Assembly: GCA_900543455.1 (NCBI GenBank)
Contig: UQRR01000055.1
Span: 1 to 14,146, forward strand
Length of the DNA stretch: 14,146 nt
Direction of reading: 5' to 3'
DNA from: an uncultured Dialister sp.
Lineage (GTDB): Bacteria; Bacillota; Negativicutes; Veillonellales; Dialisteraceae
Shown: positions 6,302-13,407 of the stretch, piece after piece
How positions within the stretch are numbered: position 1 is the stretch's first letter
Layout of the letters: every line of letters begins with the position of its first letter
Translations under genes and position numbers: made by a program
Notes under the pieces: model-generated
Seen by the model: only the letters and a program-made list of their open reading frames with translations
Databases searched by the model: none
What the model was told of the DNA's origin: nothing

Positions 6302-7906
6302 TTATCTTATGATTTGCAGAAGCTCCTCAAGGCTCTTTTTCCCAAAATACGTCTTTCCATCCATGATCAGACAGGGAACGCTCATAATGTTGTATTTCTT
6401 CTGCATGTCCGGATAGTGCGCGAGGTCATACACATCGACAGAGACATGGTCATTATCCGCAGCGATCCGTTCGGCAGCGGCAACGAGATCAGGACACATG
6501 GTACAAGAGAGAGAGACCGCAATATCTATGTGAATATCGTGAGAAATCTCTTCTATGCGCTGCTGCAGGGTTTCTCCCACATCCTGCCCGGGACCTGCTG
6601 CATTGTAGAGTGCCAGAATAAAGGAATTAAATTCATGCCCGCCGGGAACACCGTGAAAACGGAGACCCAGATCCTTTCCTTCCGCGCTGCAGATAGAAAT
6701 GGTAACATCCGGATTCCCCTCTCTCACCACTTCATAGGAAAGTGTATCAGAAAGGCCGGCAAGTTCCCGTACCAGACTTTCTGCTTCGTCTGCAAGCAGA
6801 GTGCCGTCACTCGATACTCTGAGGAAGAGAGGCTTCTCAAAACGAGCAAGGACCGGCGATAAAGCTTCACGCATCGCATCATCAAGAAAAGCTCCTGCCA
6901 CAGCTTTGGGAGCCGTCTTTTCCTCTTTGACGACTTTCTTTCGCGCATAGGTACGACGAAGGCCGAGACGTCGATACAGATTCCCCAGATACCGTTCCAG
7001 CGAAGTAGCAGCGACCGCACCATCGCTGACAGCCGTCACGACCTGACGGAGCTGCTTCACGCAGATATCGCCCGCTGCATATACGCCGGGCAGATTCGTC
7101 TGCTGCTCACGATCTGTCACCACGTAGCCAGCAGGATCCAGCTCGATCTGTCCTTTCAGAAGTCCACTCTCCGGCGCGTATCCAACGAAGACAAAGACGC
7201 CGAAATAGTCACCATCTTTGGCTTCTACAAGACGCTCTTCCCCGCTCTTCCGATCTCTGAGGACGAGGCGGCGGACAGCGCTGTCTCCTTCAATCCGCAC
7301 CACCTCCGTATGATAGGAAATCGTAACATCAGGATGCTCTTTCAGCTCATCGACAGCCGCAGACGAGATCGAGAAGTCATCTCCGCGAACAAGGACATGG
7401 ACTTTGCGCCCGTACTTAGTGAGGAAAAGGGCTTCCTCCACGGCTGCATACCCACCGCCAACAACAAAGATGTCCTTTCCGGTGAAGAACTCCCCATCAC
7501 ATGTCGCACAATAAGCGACACCATGCCCACGGAATTCTTTTTCGCCGGAAAATCCGGCAAGACGGGGATGCGCACCGGCTGCATAGATGATACCCATCGC
7601 CTCAAAATCTCCTCGATCGGTATGTACCACCTTTGTATCTGCAGTAAGCGACAGGCTCTTTACTTCTGCCGTCAAAAATTCTGCACCGAAGGCTTCAGCC
7701 TGACGCACCATTTCTCGGGTCAGTGCCTCACCGTCTGTCTTATAAACGCCGGGATAATTCACCACTTCTGATGTGATCGTGATCTGTCCGCCCATCTTCT
7801 CTTTTTCGATGACAAGGACATGAAAACGTGCTCGTGCCATATAAATAGCGGCGGAGAGCCCTGCCGGTCCTCCGCCTACTATAATGGCATCATATCGTTT
7901 TTCCAT
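6302..7906 (-). CDS. AhpF-like peroxiredoxin reductase with rearranged domain order
   Basis: A flavoprotein expected to pass electrons from NAD(P)H to the adjacent AhpC. Residues 1-310 are a thioredoxin-reductase module: FAD-binding GGGPAG (11-16), redox CATC (133-136), NAD(P)-binding GGGYAAVEEA (150-159) and the FAD-closing GVYAAGD (274-280). A basic linker (about 311-340) follows. Residues 345-534 match the two thioredoxin folds found at the N-terminus of E. coli AhpF: LRFHGVPGGHEFNSFILAL (415-433) resembles its GHEF block, then comes SLSCTMCPD with redox C468/C471 and a cis-proline loop VPCLIMDG (510-517). The order is therefore reversed compared with classical AhpF. The pyridine-nucleotide loop reads VRGDDF, not clearly the NADPH-type HRRDxFR, so cofactor preference is open. 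The start has AAGGAG 7 nt upstream. The gene lies 14 bp after ahpC in one operon. Confidence 0.9.
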   Translation of the reverse strand: MEKRYDAIIVGGGPAGLSAAIYMARARFHVLVIEKEKMGGQITITSEVVNYPGVYKTDGEALTREMVRQAEAFGAEFLTAEVKSLSLTADTKVVHTDRGDFEAMGIIYAAGAHPRLAGFSGEKEFRGHGVAYCATCDGEFFTGKDIFVVGGGYAAVEEALFLTKYGRKVHVLVRGDDFSISSAAVDELKEHPDVTISYHTEVVRIEGDSAVRRLVLRDRKSGEERLVEAKDGDYFGVFVFVGYAPESGLLKGQIELDPAGYVVTDREQQTNLPGVYAAGDICVKQLRQVVTAVSDGAVAATSLERYLGNLYRRLGLRRTYARKKVVKEEKTAPKAVAGAFLDDAMREALSPVLARFEKPLFLRVSSDGTLLADEAESLVRELAGLSDTLSYEVVREGNPDVTISICSAEGKDLGLRFHGVPGGHEFNSFILALYNAAGPGQDVGETLQQRIEEISHDIHIDIAVSLSCTMCPDLVAAAERIAADNDHVSVDVYDLAHYPDMQKKYNIMSVPCLIMDGKTYFGKKSLEELLQIIR

Positions 7907-7920
7907 GATGCCGCTCCTTT

Positions 7921-8484
7921 TTATAACTTTCCGACCAGATCAAAGGACGGTTTCAGTGTTTTTGCACCTGGCTGCCATTTAGCCGGGCAGACTTCATCGC
8001 CATGCTCATATACGAACTGAGCGGCTTCCACCTTGCGAAGCAGCTCGTCCGCATTGCGGCCGATGTTGCCTGCGCTCACTTCGTACAGTACGACTTCGCC
8101 CTTCGGATTGATGACAAAGGTACCCCTTTCTGTGAGACCGGAGTCTTCGATGTAGATATCAAGCTCCTTGGACAGTTTGCCGGTCGGATCACCGATCATC
8201 GGATACTCAACCTTGCCGACTGCCTGAGACGATTCATGCCATGCTTTGTGAACAAAGTGGGTATCGCAGGAAACAGAATAAATTTCACATCCGATTCTCT
8301 GGAAGTCAGCATACTTGCCCTGCAAGTCTTCAAGCTCGGTCGGGCACACAAAGGTGAAGTCCGCCGGATAGAAGAAGAGCACGCTCCACTTGCCGAGAAG
8401 ATCCTTATCGGTGACTTCGATGAAATCGTTCTGCTGGAATGCATTCAGTTTGAATTCGCTAATTTTTTTACCGTTGAGAGACAT
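7921..8484 (-). CDS. ahpC: Alkyl hydroperoxide reductase C (2-Cys peroxiredoxin)
   Basis: A cytoplasmic peroxiredoxin that reduces hydrogen peroxide and organic peroxides. The 187-aa length is standard for typical 2-Cys AhpC (Prx1 group). The peroxidatic Cys47 lies in DFTFVCPTE with Thr44 nearby, Arg120 is in the expected active-site position (LTERGTF), and the resolving Cys166 is in EVCPAKW near the C-terminus. AGGAGG lies 8 nt before the ATG. It is the first gene of an operon with the AhpF-like reductase. Transcription comes from a consensus promoter with a leader of about 77 nt that can form a small hairpin (8520-8540). I did not find a clear PerR box. Confidence 0.97.
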   Translation of the reverse strand: MSLNGKKISEFKLNAFQQNDFIEVTDKDLLGKWSVLFFYPADFTFVCPTELEDLQGKYADFQRIGCEIYSVSCDTHFVHKAWHESSQAVGKVEYPMIGDPTGKLSKELDIYIEDSGLTERGTFVINPKGEVVLYEVSAGNIGRNADELLRKVEAAQFVYEHGDEVCPAKWQPGAKTLKPSFDLVGKL

Positions 8485-8567
8485 TTGGGATTCCTCCTTA
8501 TAAGAAATACTCTCTCGCAGAGGATTCGTATCGAACCCTCACGAAGCATATTTAACTTTCTGAATGT

Positions 8568-8596
8568 ATTATAGCGGGTTATTCGAAAAATGTCAA
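8568..8596 (-). promoter_or_regulatory. Consensus sigma-70 promoter of ahpC-ahpF
   Basis: On the minus strand, TTGACA (8591-8596), exactly 17 bp, then TATAAT (8568-8573): a perfect consensus. This implies strong expression, constitutive or repressor-controlled. Confidence 0.9.
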
Positions 8597-8737
8597 TATA
8601 GTATTTTGAAAGTTTTCGATTTCAGGTATTTTTACCAGTTTAAGGGGACTACAGGAAAATGACAAAGAAAAATAATTCTATGCCTCACAGATTTAAGAAA
8701 ATGCCGATGAAATTGCTGTTTAGTTTTATGCTTTGCC
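8597..8737. other. Short intergenic stretch with a doubtful 30-codon plus-strand ORF
   Basis: A plus-strand frame starting MTKKNNSMPHRFKKMPMKLL near 8659 runs into the left end of the MITE and stops there. An AGGA lies just upstream. It may be the stub of a gene cut by the insertion or chance. Nothing else is visible. Confidence 0.2.
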
Positions 8738-8739
8738 TA

Positions 8740-8900
8740 AGGAAACGCTGATTAAATCGCAGAGTCAAATTCTACAAGAATTTTTATACATAGCTTCGTC
8801 ATAGCCTTCCTTAAATAGCTCGCTATTCGCGTCAGGTTATTCCTCGCTATGCATAAAAATTCAAGAGTAAAATCTGACAACGATTTAATCAGTGTTTCCT
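8740..8900. mobile_element. 161-bp palindromic MITE with TA target duplication
   Basis: The ends AGGAAACGCTGATTAAATCG and, on the opposite strand, AGGAAACACTGATTAAATCG match at 19 of 20 positions. The inverted similarity continues inward for about 65 bp, including AATTTTTAT-CATAGC. The element is bounded by TA on both sides (8738-8739 and 8901-8902), the signature of IS630/Tc1-mariner-type movement. It codes for nothing, so it is non-autonomous. It lies 16 bp past the stop of the CbiR-like gene, where no other terminator is seen. Confidence 0.82.
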
Positions 8901-8916
8901 TAAAATGCCTGTGAAG

Positions 8917-9885
8917 TCAAACGCTGTGATATACTTGCGTTTCCCTTGCTCCTGTCACCAGTAACGCCTGCTTTCGTGCCTTCTCCACCGCTTCGGCGAA
9001 CGTATTCCCGAAAAGTTCATGCGTCACATAGTCCGGCTCGATGGCCTCGACGATCTCTCTGGCGGCTCTCGTCTGAAACGGATCATGATGATCCAAAGAA
9101 CATATATGACGCATCATGACCTGATTCGTCAGCGGAACCGGCATTTCCCTCCTGAACTGGCGGATATACGCTCCGGAAAGAGAGCAGGAGAGATGAATAC
9201 CTTTCACGAGCGCTCTCATTTCCCCCAGCTGCTTCATGCTTTCCCTGATATAGAGCGCGGCCTCTTTTTCGCTTGTCAGATCCGGATTCGTGATCATGAA
9301 ATGTCCACTATCAAACATAAGGCCTGTATGAGCGGGATCATCCAGTTTTGTGAAAAAGTATTCCACCTTCTCTGGTTCAAGTCGGTAAAGCCCCGGCCAG
9401 AAGATATTTTCAAAGAGAATGAATACCCCGTCCGGGATCAGATCGCGGAAAGACTGATAGAGCTCTGCCGTCGCTGCCAGAACTTCTTCATCGGTATGGC
9501 GGAAGTGCCAGGAAAAGGCCTCTTCAGGCGTACTCTCCTGCACATGCCAGACCAGATAGCGGGGCTTCTCAGCCAGTGCTGCACGGATATTCGCACGGAT
9601 GACCTGTATCCAGCCTTCTCTATCCTCTGCGCCATACATTTGGCGTATATTATCCTGATTTGTAAAAATTTCAAACAGACGATCCTTATTCCCTTCATAG
9701 AAATCCATCCAATAGGGCCAGTACCTGAGATGCGTTCCCACAGTGATTTGCAAAAATGGCGGACTCCCCGCCTGACTGCCATATATGAGGTTTTCCACCC
9801 CATCCAGACCTTCCGCATGGATAAGACGCGAGATCTCCTCCTCCCGGTCACCCGGCATACGATAGTAGCTGATCAGTTGTTTCAT
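8917..9885 (-). CDS. CbiR-like TIM-barrel protein (candidate cobamide-remodelling hydrolase)
   Basis: The 322-aa protein has the look of the xylose isomerase-like / AP-endonuclease-2 TIM-barrel superfamily. Candidate metal ligands on successive strands are E159 (LFEN), D192 and H195 (FDSGH), H231 (GIHLS) and H289/E290 (THELFG), with a further DHHD cluster at 265-268. Family-like blocks are GTHLRYWPYWMDFYEG (50-65), LVWHVQES (111-118), NIFWPGL (160-166) and CSLSGAYI (234-241). CbiR of Akkermansia muciniphila belongs to this superfamily and hydrolyses the phosphoribosyl bond in the cobamide nucleotide loop. The assignment rests on recalled similarity plus the upstream cobalamin riboswitch. A sugar-phosphate epimerase of the same fold is the alternative. 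Start: AAAGGAT about 8 nt upstream. The gene follows the small exported-protein gene by 41 bp. No signal peptide is visible. Confidence 0.72.
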   Translation of the reverse strand: MKQLISYYRMPGDREEEISRLIHAEGLDGVENLIYGSQAGSPPFLQITVGTHLRYWPYWMDFYEGNKDRLFEIFTNQDNIRQMYGAEDREGWIQVIRANIRAALAEKPRYLVWHVQESTPEEAFSWHFRHTDEEVLAATAELYQSFRDLIPDGVFILFENIFWPGLYRLEPEKVEYFFTKLDDPAHTGLMFDSGHFMITNPDLTSEKEAALYIRESMKQLGEMRALVKGIHLSCSLSGAYIRQFRREMPVPLTNQVMMRHICSLDHHDPFQTRAAREIVEAIEPDYVTHELFGNTFAEAVEKARKQALLVTGARETQVYHSV

Positions 9886-9926
9886 CGGAGTATATCCTTT
9901 TCTATGTATCTGACTGGAACAGTTTA

Positions 9927-10283
9927 TTATTTATCAAAAAAGCGATTGTACACATCTACCGCTTCCTGTGCCTTTTTTACAGCTTCATTTCTAGCTTCAA
10001 TGATGGCATTCGCATCATTTGTCGCTCCGTCAATGTAGTGCTGGCAGGCTTTCACATACAGATCCACTTCTTCTGCATATTTTTGAAAAGCGGCTACATC
10101 CTGGATTCCCTTCTCCGGCGGTACAGGCACTGGCGGAAGGATGGCATCCGGAGATGGATATGCCTCTGTCATCTGTGTCGCTGCCGGATCGACCTCCGGG
10201 CTCGTCTTCTCCTCCTCTGCAAAGACGCATCCCGCACCAAGAAGGGCGAAGCATAAAATAAAGGCACCCATTTTCTTTTTCAT
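9927..10283 (-). CDS. Small exported protein of unknown function, cobalamin-riboswitch controlled
   Basis: The start at 10283 is preferred because AGGAGG (10291-10296) lies 7 nt upstream; the in-frame ATG at 10289 would leave only 1 nt. The 118-aa product begins MKKKMGAFILCFALLGAGCV, a signal sequence. It could be cleaved after VFA (residue 22) or lipid-modified at Cys19 (LGAGC, an imperfect lipobox). A proline-rich stretch (about 41-58) is followed by an amphipathic helical C-terminal half with the pattern YVKACQHYIDGATND and AQEAVDVYNRFF. This resembles small hypothetical proteins with regularly spaced Tyr, Cys, Asp and Asn, but I can name no family. It is the first gene after the cobalamin riboswitch and is co-directional with the CbiR-like gene 41 bp on. 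A role in envelope handling of corrinoids is only an inference. Confidence 0.82.
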   Translation of the reverse strand: MKKKMGAFILCFALLGAGCVFAEEEKTSPEVDPAATQMTEAYPSPDAILPPVPVPPEKGIQDVAAFQKYAEEVDLYVKACQHYIDGATNDANAIIEARNEAVKKAQEAVDVYNRFFDK

Positions 10284-10326
10284 TTTCATTCCTCCTTAAA
10301 AATGAGAAATTCATCGCTGTAACACC

Positions 10327-10379
10327 TAAAAAAGCCGCACGAAGTCAGGATGGACTTCTCCACCCCAAGATCCTGCGGC
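10327..10379 (-). terminator. Riboswitch expression-platform terminator
   Basis: On the minus strand GCCGCAGGAT pairs with ATCC and TGCGGC across a bulged arm, then CTTTTTTA follows. The outer stem is 10334-10339 with 10374-10379. It sits between the aptamer and the first gene, so cobalamin binding could favour termination. Confidence 0.78.
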
Positions 10380-10540
10380 CACTCTCTCGATGGCTTACGA
10401 TCGGACTACATCTTTCAGGCGCTCTGACTTGGTTCCCTGCTCTCCCATGTCCGTGCGAAGGAACTGCCATGAGAAAACTCCCTATACAGCTGCGGAACAG
10501 TTCCGGAGTCTCACCGGATTCCCCTGTAAATATCACTTAC
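10380..10540 (-). promoter_or_regulatory. Cobalamin (B12) riboswitch aptamer
   Basis: The minus-strand transcript contains the conserved core in order: GGGGAATCCGGTGAGACTCC, then GGAACTG, CCGCAGCTGTA, a variable hairpin region, GGGAACC and a B12-box-like AAGTCAGAGCGCCTG. This arrangement matches class I cobalamin riboswitches. A sigma-70 promoter lies immediately upstream and an intrinsic terminator immediately downstream, so control is probably by transcription attenuation when adenosyl- or other cobalamin is abundant. The downstream genes encode a small exported protein and a CbiR-like protein, consistent with corrinoid salvage. A covariance-model search would fix the exact boundaries and ligand subclass. 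Confidence 0.9.
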
Positions 10541-10552
10541 TAACCTTTTCAT

Positions 10553-10581
10553 AGGATATTCTTATTTTTCACTAATGTCAA
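10553..10581 (-). promoter_or_regulatory. Sigma-70 promoter of the B12-regulated operon
   Basis: On the minus strand, TTGACA (10576-10581), 17 bp, then TATCCT (10553-10558). Transcription should begin a few bases before the aptamer. Confidence 0.82.
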
Positions 10582-10671
10582 GAGATTTTATTGTCTTTTG
10601 ATACTGGAGGGCCGACATAAGCGGCCGATGCGTACTTTCCGATTGCTGTGCGTTATCCCTTCAAATCCTGA

Positions 10672-10722
10672 TAACCTGAAAAATGCTGATTCAATCGCAG
10701 AGTCAAATGTATTCGGTGTTTG
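10672..10722. mobile_element. Decayed MITE remnant
   Basis: TGCTGATTCAATCGCAGAG followed by TCAAAT differs by one base from the left end of the element at 8740-8900. A few bases later ATTCGGTGTTTGTG resembles its right end. It appears to be an internally deleted, degenerate copy about 50 bp long. The rest of 10582-10746 shows no gene. Confidence 0.55.
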
Positions 10723-10746
10723 TGTAAAGAACCTCATCATTCCCAT

Positions 10747-10775
10747 AAAAAAAGCAGAGCACTCGCTCTGCTTTT
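10747..10775 (-). terminator. Intrinsic terminator of fakA
   Basis: AAAAGCAGAGC (10750-10760) and GCTCTGCTTTT (10765-10775) pair around ACTC. On the minus strand a seven-T run follows. It lies just past the fakA stop. Confidence 0.92.
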
Positions 10776-10783
10776 CATGTTCC

Positions 10784-12385
10784 TTATTCTGCTGCGATAA
10801 ACATCGGATACAACGGCTGGTCGCCTTCGTACATTTCAAAGGTGACATCCGGGTAGGCTTTTTCTGCCTTTTCGATTTCTTTCTGACAGTCTTCTTCCGA
10901 AAGGTCTTTTCCGTAGTAAATGGTGACGATCTCGGTATCTTCATCAATAAGTTCACCAAGTACCTGCATGAAGCAGTCGGAAAGCTCCGGTACGGAGATG
11001 ACTTCACAACCTTTGACAAGACCCATGAAGTCGTCCTTGTGAATGGTGGATTCACCGACGATGCTGTCACGTACAGCGGTCGTGATCATACCGCTCCTGA
11101 TGTCTGAAAGACGGTCGGCCATGGCATCAAGATTTTCCGCGATAGTGGCCTTACCATCAAAAACCATAGCAGCTGCCAGCCCTTCCATCGGGTTCGTGGA
11201 TGGTACGATATGGACTTTTTCACCAAGCATTTTCTTCAGCTGCTGCGCAGCAAGAATAATATTTTTGTTATTTGGCAGGATGATATATTTCTCATACTGT
11301 CCATTTTCCATACCTGCCGAGAGTTCCTGTACGGATGGATTCATGGACTGGCCGCCGGAGACAACATCACAGCCTGATTTTTCGAAAAGCTCTGTCCAGC
11401 CTTCCCCAGAGACCACGGTCAGGATACCAAGCGGTTTCTTTTCCATCTTCTGCTGCTTTTCTTTATTTCTATGAAATTGGTCGACCATGTTATCACACTT
11501 GATGTCATGGAGCGTACCCCAGTCCGCTGCCATGTCCAGAACATGGCCCGGACGCTGGGCGTGAATGTGGACCTTCACCAGATTATCGCCCGCAGCGACG
11601 ATCATAGATTCACCCCAGGAAGAAAGCTTCTGGCGGACCTCACGAGCACTTACTTTACATGGACTGATGATGAATTCCGTGCAGTAGGGATACTCAATGG
11701 AGAAGGACTCTCCTTTTGCTTCCAGACGGCTGATGACCGGCTTCACATCGACTTCGATATCCTCGACTTTTCCGGTCAGACCATTCAGACAACCCATCAA
11801 AAAGAAGATCAGTCCCTGTCCACCGGCATCAACAACATTCGCATCTTTTAAAATCTGCAACTGTTCCGGCGTCTTAGCGAGTGCTTCTTCTCCCGCATCG
11901 ATAGAGGCTTCCAAAATTTTGCTGAAATCCGTTTCCACGCGGTATACATCATGTGTCCCTTTCGCAATGCCGCGAGCTACGGAAAGGATGGTGCCCTCCA
12001 CCGGCTTGGTGACAGCACGATACGCATACAGGATACCGTACTGGAAAGCCTTGCTCATCTGTCCGCAGGAAGCGGTCTTCTTGCCATGCAGGCCGCGGCT
12101 GATGCCATGAATGATCTGTGAAAGGATGACACCAGAATTTCCGCGTGCCCCCATGATAGCACCAGCAGAAGCTTTCTCAGCAATGATGCCAACCGGCTCT
12201 TCCGGGCTGACTTCCGCAATCATGCTGTACATGGACTTCAAGGTATTCAGCATGTTATTCCCTGTATCGCCATCCGGCACGGGGAAAACATTCAGCTGAT
12301 TGATAATTTCATATTTCTTCTGAAAAAGCTGATACGCTCCTACCAGCATATTTTTGAAACAATTCCCATCAATAACGGTATACAT
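10784..12385 (-). CDS. fakA: Fatty acid kinase FakA (DAK2/DhaL-domain protein)
   Basis: The ATP-dependent kinase subunit that phosphorylates fatty acids bound to FakB, giving acyl-phosphate for phospholipid synthesis. The 533-aa protein opens with a DhaL-type domain: the magnesium-binding NVFPVPDGDTGNNM block (DGDTGNNM at residues 38-45) and the nucleotide-binding SAGAIMGARGNSGVILSQI (73-91). A middle domain and a FakA-type C-terminal domain ending DQPLYPMFIAAE follow, normal for the family. The start was set at 12385 because GGGGGAG gives a 6-nt spacing; ATGs at 12388 and 12400 are also in frame, the last directly after the fakB stop. The tight junction with fakB suggests translational coupling. 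Confidence 0.93.
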   Translation of the reverse strand: MYTVIDGNCFKNMLVGAYQLFQKKYEIINQLNVFPVPDGDTGNNMLNTLKSMYSMIAEVSPEEPVGIIAEKASAGAIMGARGNSGVILSQIIHGISRGLHGKKTASCGQMSKAFQYGILYAYRAVTKPVEGTILSVARGIAKGTHDVYRVETDFSKILEASIDAGEEALAKTPEQLQILKDANVVDAGGQGLIFFLMGCLNGLTGKVEDIEVDVKPVISRLEAKGESFSIEYPYCTEFIISPCKVSAREVRQKLSSWGESMIVAAGDNLVKVHIHAQRPGHVLDMAADWGTLHDIKCDNMVDQFHRNKEKQQKMEKKPLGILTVVSGEGWTELFEKSGCDVVSGGQSMNPSVQELSAGMENGQYEKYIILPNNKNIILAAQQLKKMLGEKVHIVPSTNPMEGLAAAMVFDGKATIAENLDAMADRLSDIRSGMITTAVRDSIVGESTIHKDDFMGLVKGCEVISVPELSDCFMQVLGELIDEDTEIVTIYYGKDLSEEDCQKEIEKAEKAYPDVTFEMYEGDQPLYPMFIAAE

Positions 12386-12400
12386 CATTCTCTCCCCCAT

Positions 12401-13234
12401 TTATTTGGCTCTTTCAAAAATGAATCCAGTAAGACCAGGTCCCAGATAGGCTGTCAGAACCGGGGTCGCCGTCGTGAGTGTAATGTCCATGTCCGGATAC
12501 ATTTCCTTCGCTTTGTCATAGAGCACCTTCGCTCCGGCTTCATTTTCGATATGGACGATGCCGAGTCTCTTGAGCGGCTCCTGTTTTTTCAGATAATCGA
12601 TCATGAGCGCATTTGCTTTTTTGGTCGTGCGCACCTTCCCCAAAGCATCTACTTCAATGTTTTCATTCAGGTAAATCACCGGCTTGATCTTGAGAATGCT
12701 TCCGATGAGGCCGGCAGCCTTCCCGATACGTCCTCCGCGCTTCAGATAGTCGATGGTATCAAGTGCGACGGTGAGTCCCGTCCGCATCGAGGCTTCTTCG
12801 AGCGCTTTCGCGATTTCCTCATACGAAAGGCCCTTCTCGATCATCTCCAGACCATCCTTGAGCAGATGGATCATGCCGATCGCCGTCGTTCTCGTATTGA
12901 TGACCGTGATATTCTTGCGTCCCGACTGTCGGGCAGCCAAAAGCGCCCCGTTGTACGTGCCGCTGATGGTGGAGCAAAGACAGAGCACGATGATCGGGTC
13001 TTCGGCAGGAATATCGGAGAACATCTTCAGAAAATCACCGGTACTGGGCTGACTCGTAGGGACCGATTTCTTCGTCGCTTCGGAATAATCGATGACAGCC
13101 TTGATGGTCGCCTCGCTTTCCGGTACGTAATTCTCTCCCATTTCAATGGTCAGGGAAATACAGTGTACATTCGGGTGAAGGGCTAGAAAATCTGCACCGA
13201 CGCCAGAGGTACTGTCCAGAATCAAATGAATCAT
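12401..13234 (-). CDS. fakB: DegV-family fatty-acid-binding protein (FakB)
   Basis: Binds a fatty acid and presents it to FakA for phosphorylation. At 277 aa it has the usual DegV/FakB length. Visible signatures are LDSTSGV (6-12), TSQPSTGDF (60-68, with the expected ligand-contacting Thr), STISGTYNGA (88-97), LDTIDYLKRGGRIGKA (158-173) and the C-terminal LGPGLTGFIF (264-273). The position before LGPG, usually His in DegV/FakB proteins (H-x-GPG), is Tyr263, which may affect carboxylate contact. The start has GGAAGGA about 10 nt upstream. It directly precedes fakA, sharing its transcript. Its own promoter is not obvious, so it may be read from the 128-aa gene upstream. Confidence 0.9.
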   Translation of the reverse strand: MIHLILDSTSGVGADFLALHPNVHCISLTIEMGENYVPESEATIKAVIDYSEATKKSVPTSQPSTGDFLKMFSDIPAEDPIIVLCLCSTISGTYNGALLAARQSGRKNITVINTRTTAIGMIHLLKDGLEMIEKGLSYEEIAKALEEASMRTGLTVALDTIDYLKRGGRIGKAAGLIGSILKIKPVIYLNENIEVDALGKVRTTKKANALMIDYLKKQEPLKRLGIVHIENEAGAKVLYDKAKEMYPDMDITLTTATPVLTAYLGPGLTGFIFERAK

Positions 13235-13276
13235 AGCAGTATGTTCCTTCCTATTGTTATTATGTTAGCAGTTAAG

Positions 13277-13381
13277 AGCTGGCATCCTGTGTAAGATGCA
13301 TCATGAGCGAAATGACATATTACTCTCTGTGTCTACGCAAGGTCACAATGCATTTCTCATATCAAGCACATCCATGCCAGC
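13277..13381. repeat. Imperfect inverted repeat in the gap before fakB
   Basis: GCTGGCAT near the left end and ATGCCAGC near the right end pair, with further patchy complementarity (ATGAGCGAAATG against CATTTCTCAT). There is no T-run after it on the minus strand, so it is not a standard terminator. It might be an RNA structure between the 128-aa gene and fakB, or a decayed palindromic element. Confidence 0.35.
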
Positions 13382-13407
13382 CAAATGCATGGACGCACTG
13401 AAACGCA

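Noticed and set aside
8520..8545. tRNA-like GGTTCGA piece on the minus strand
   Set aside because: It is part of a short hairpin in the ahpC leader; no cloverleaf can be built around it.
8520..8600. PerR or OxyR operator at the ahpC promoter
   Set aside because: I looked for a TTATAAT-ATTATAA-type dyad and found only the -10 box itself; the leader hairpin is not an operator signature.
9019..10038. A 339-codon plus-strand frame opposite the CbiR-like gene
   Set aside because: It spans two minus-strand genes and their gap, has no ribosome binding site and shows no recognisable domain.
10598..11107. A 169-codon plus-strand ORF
   Set aside because: It crosses the MITE remnant, the fakA terminator and the 3' part of fakA in antisense.
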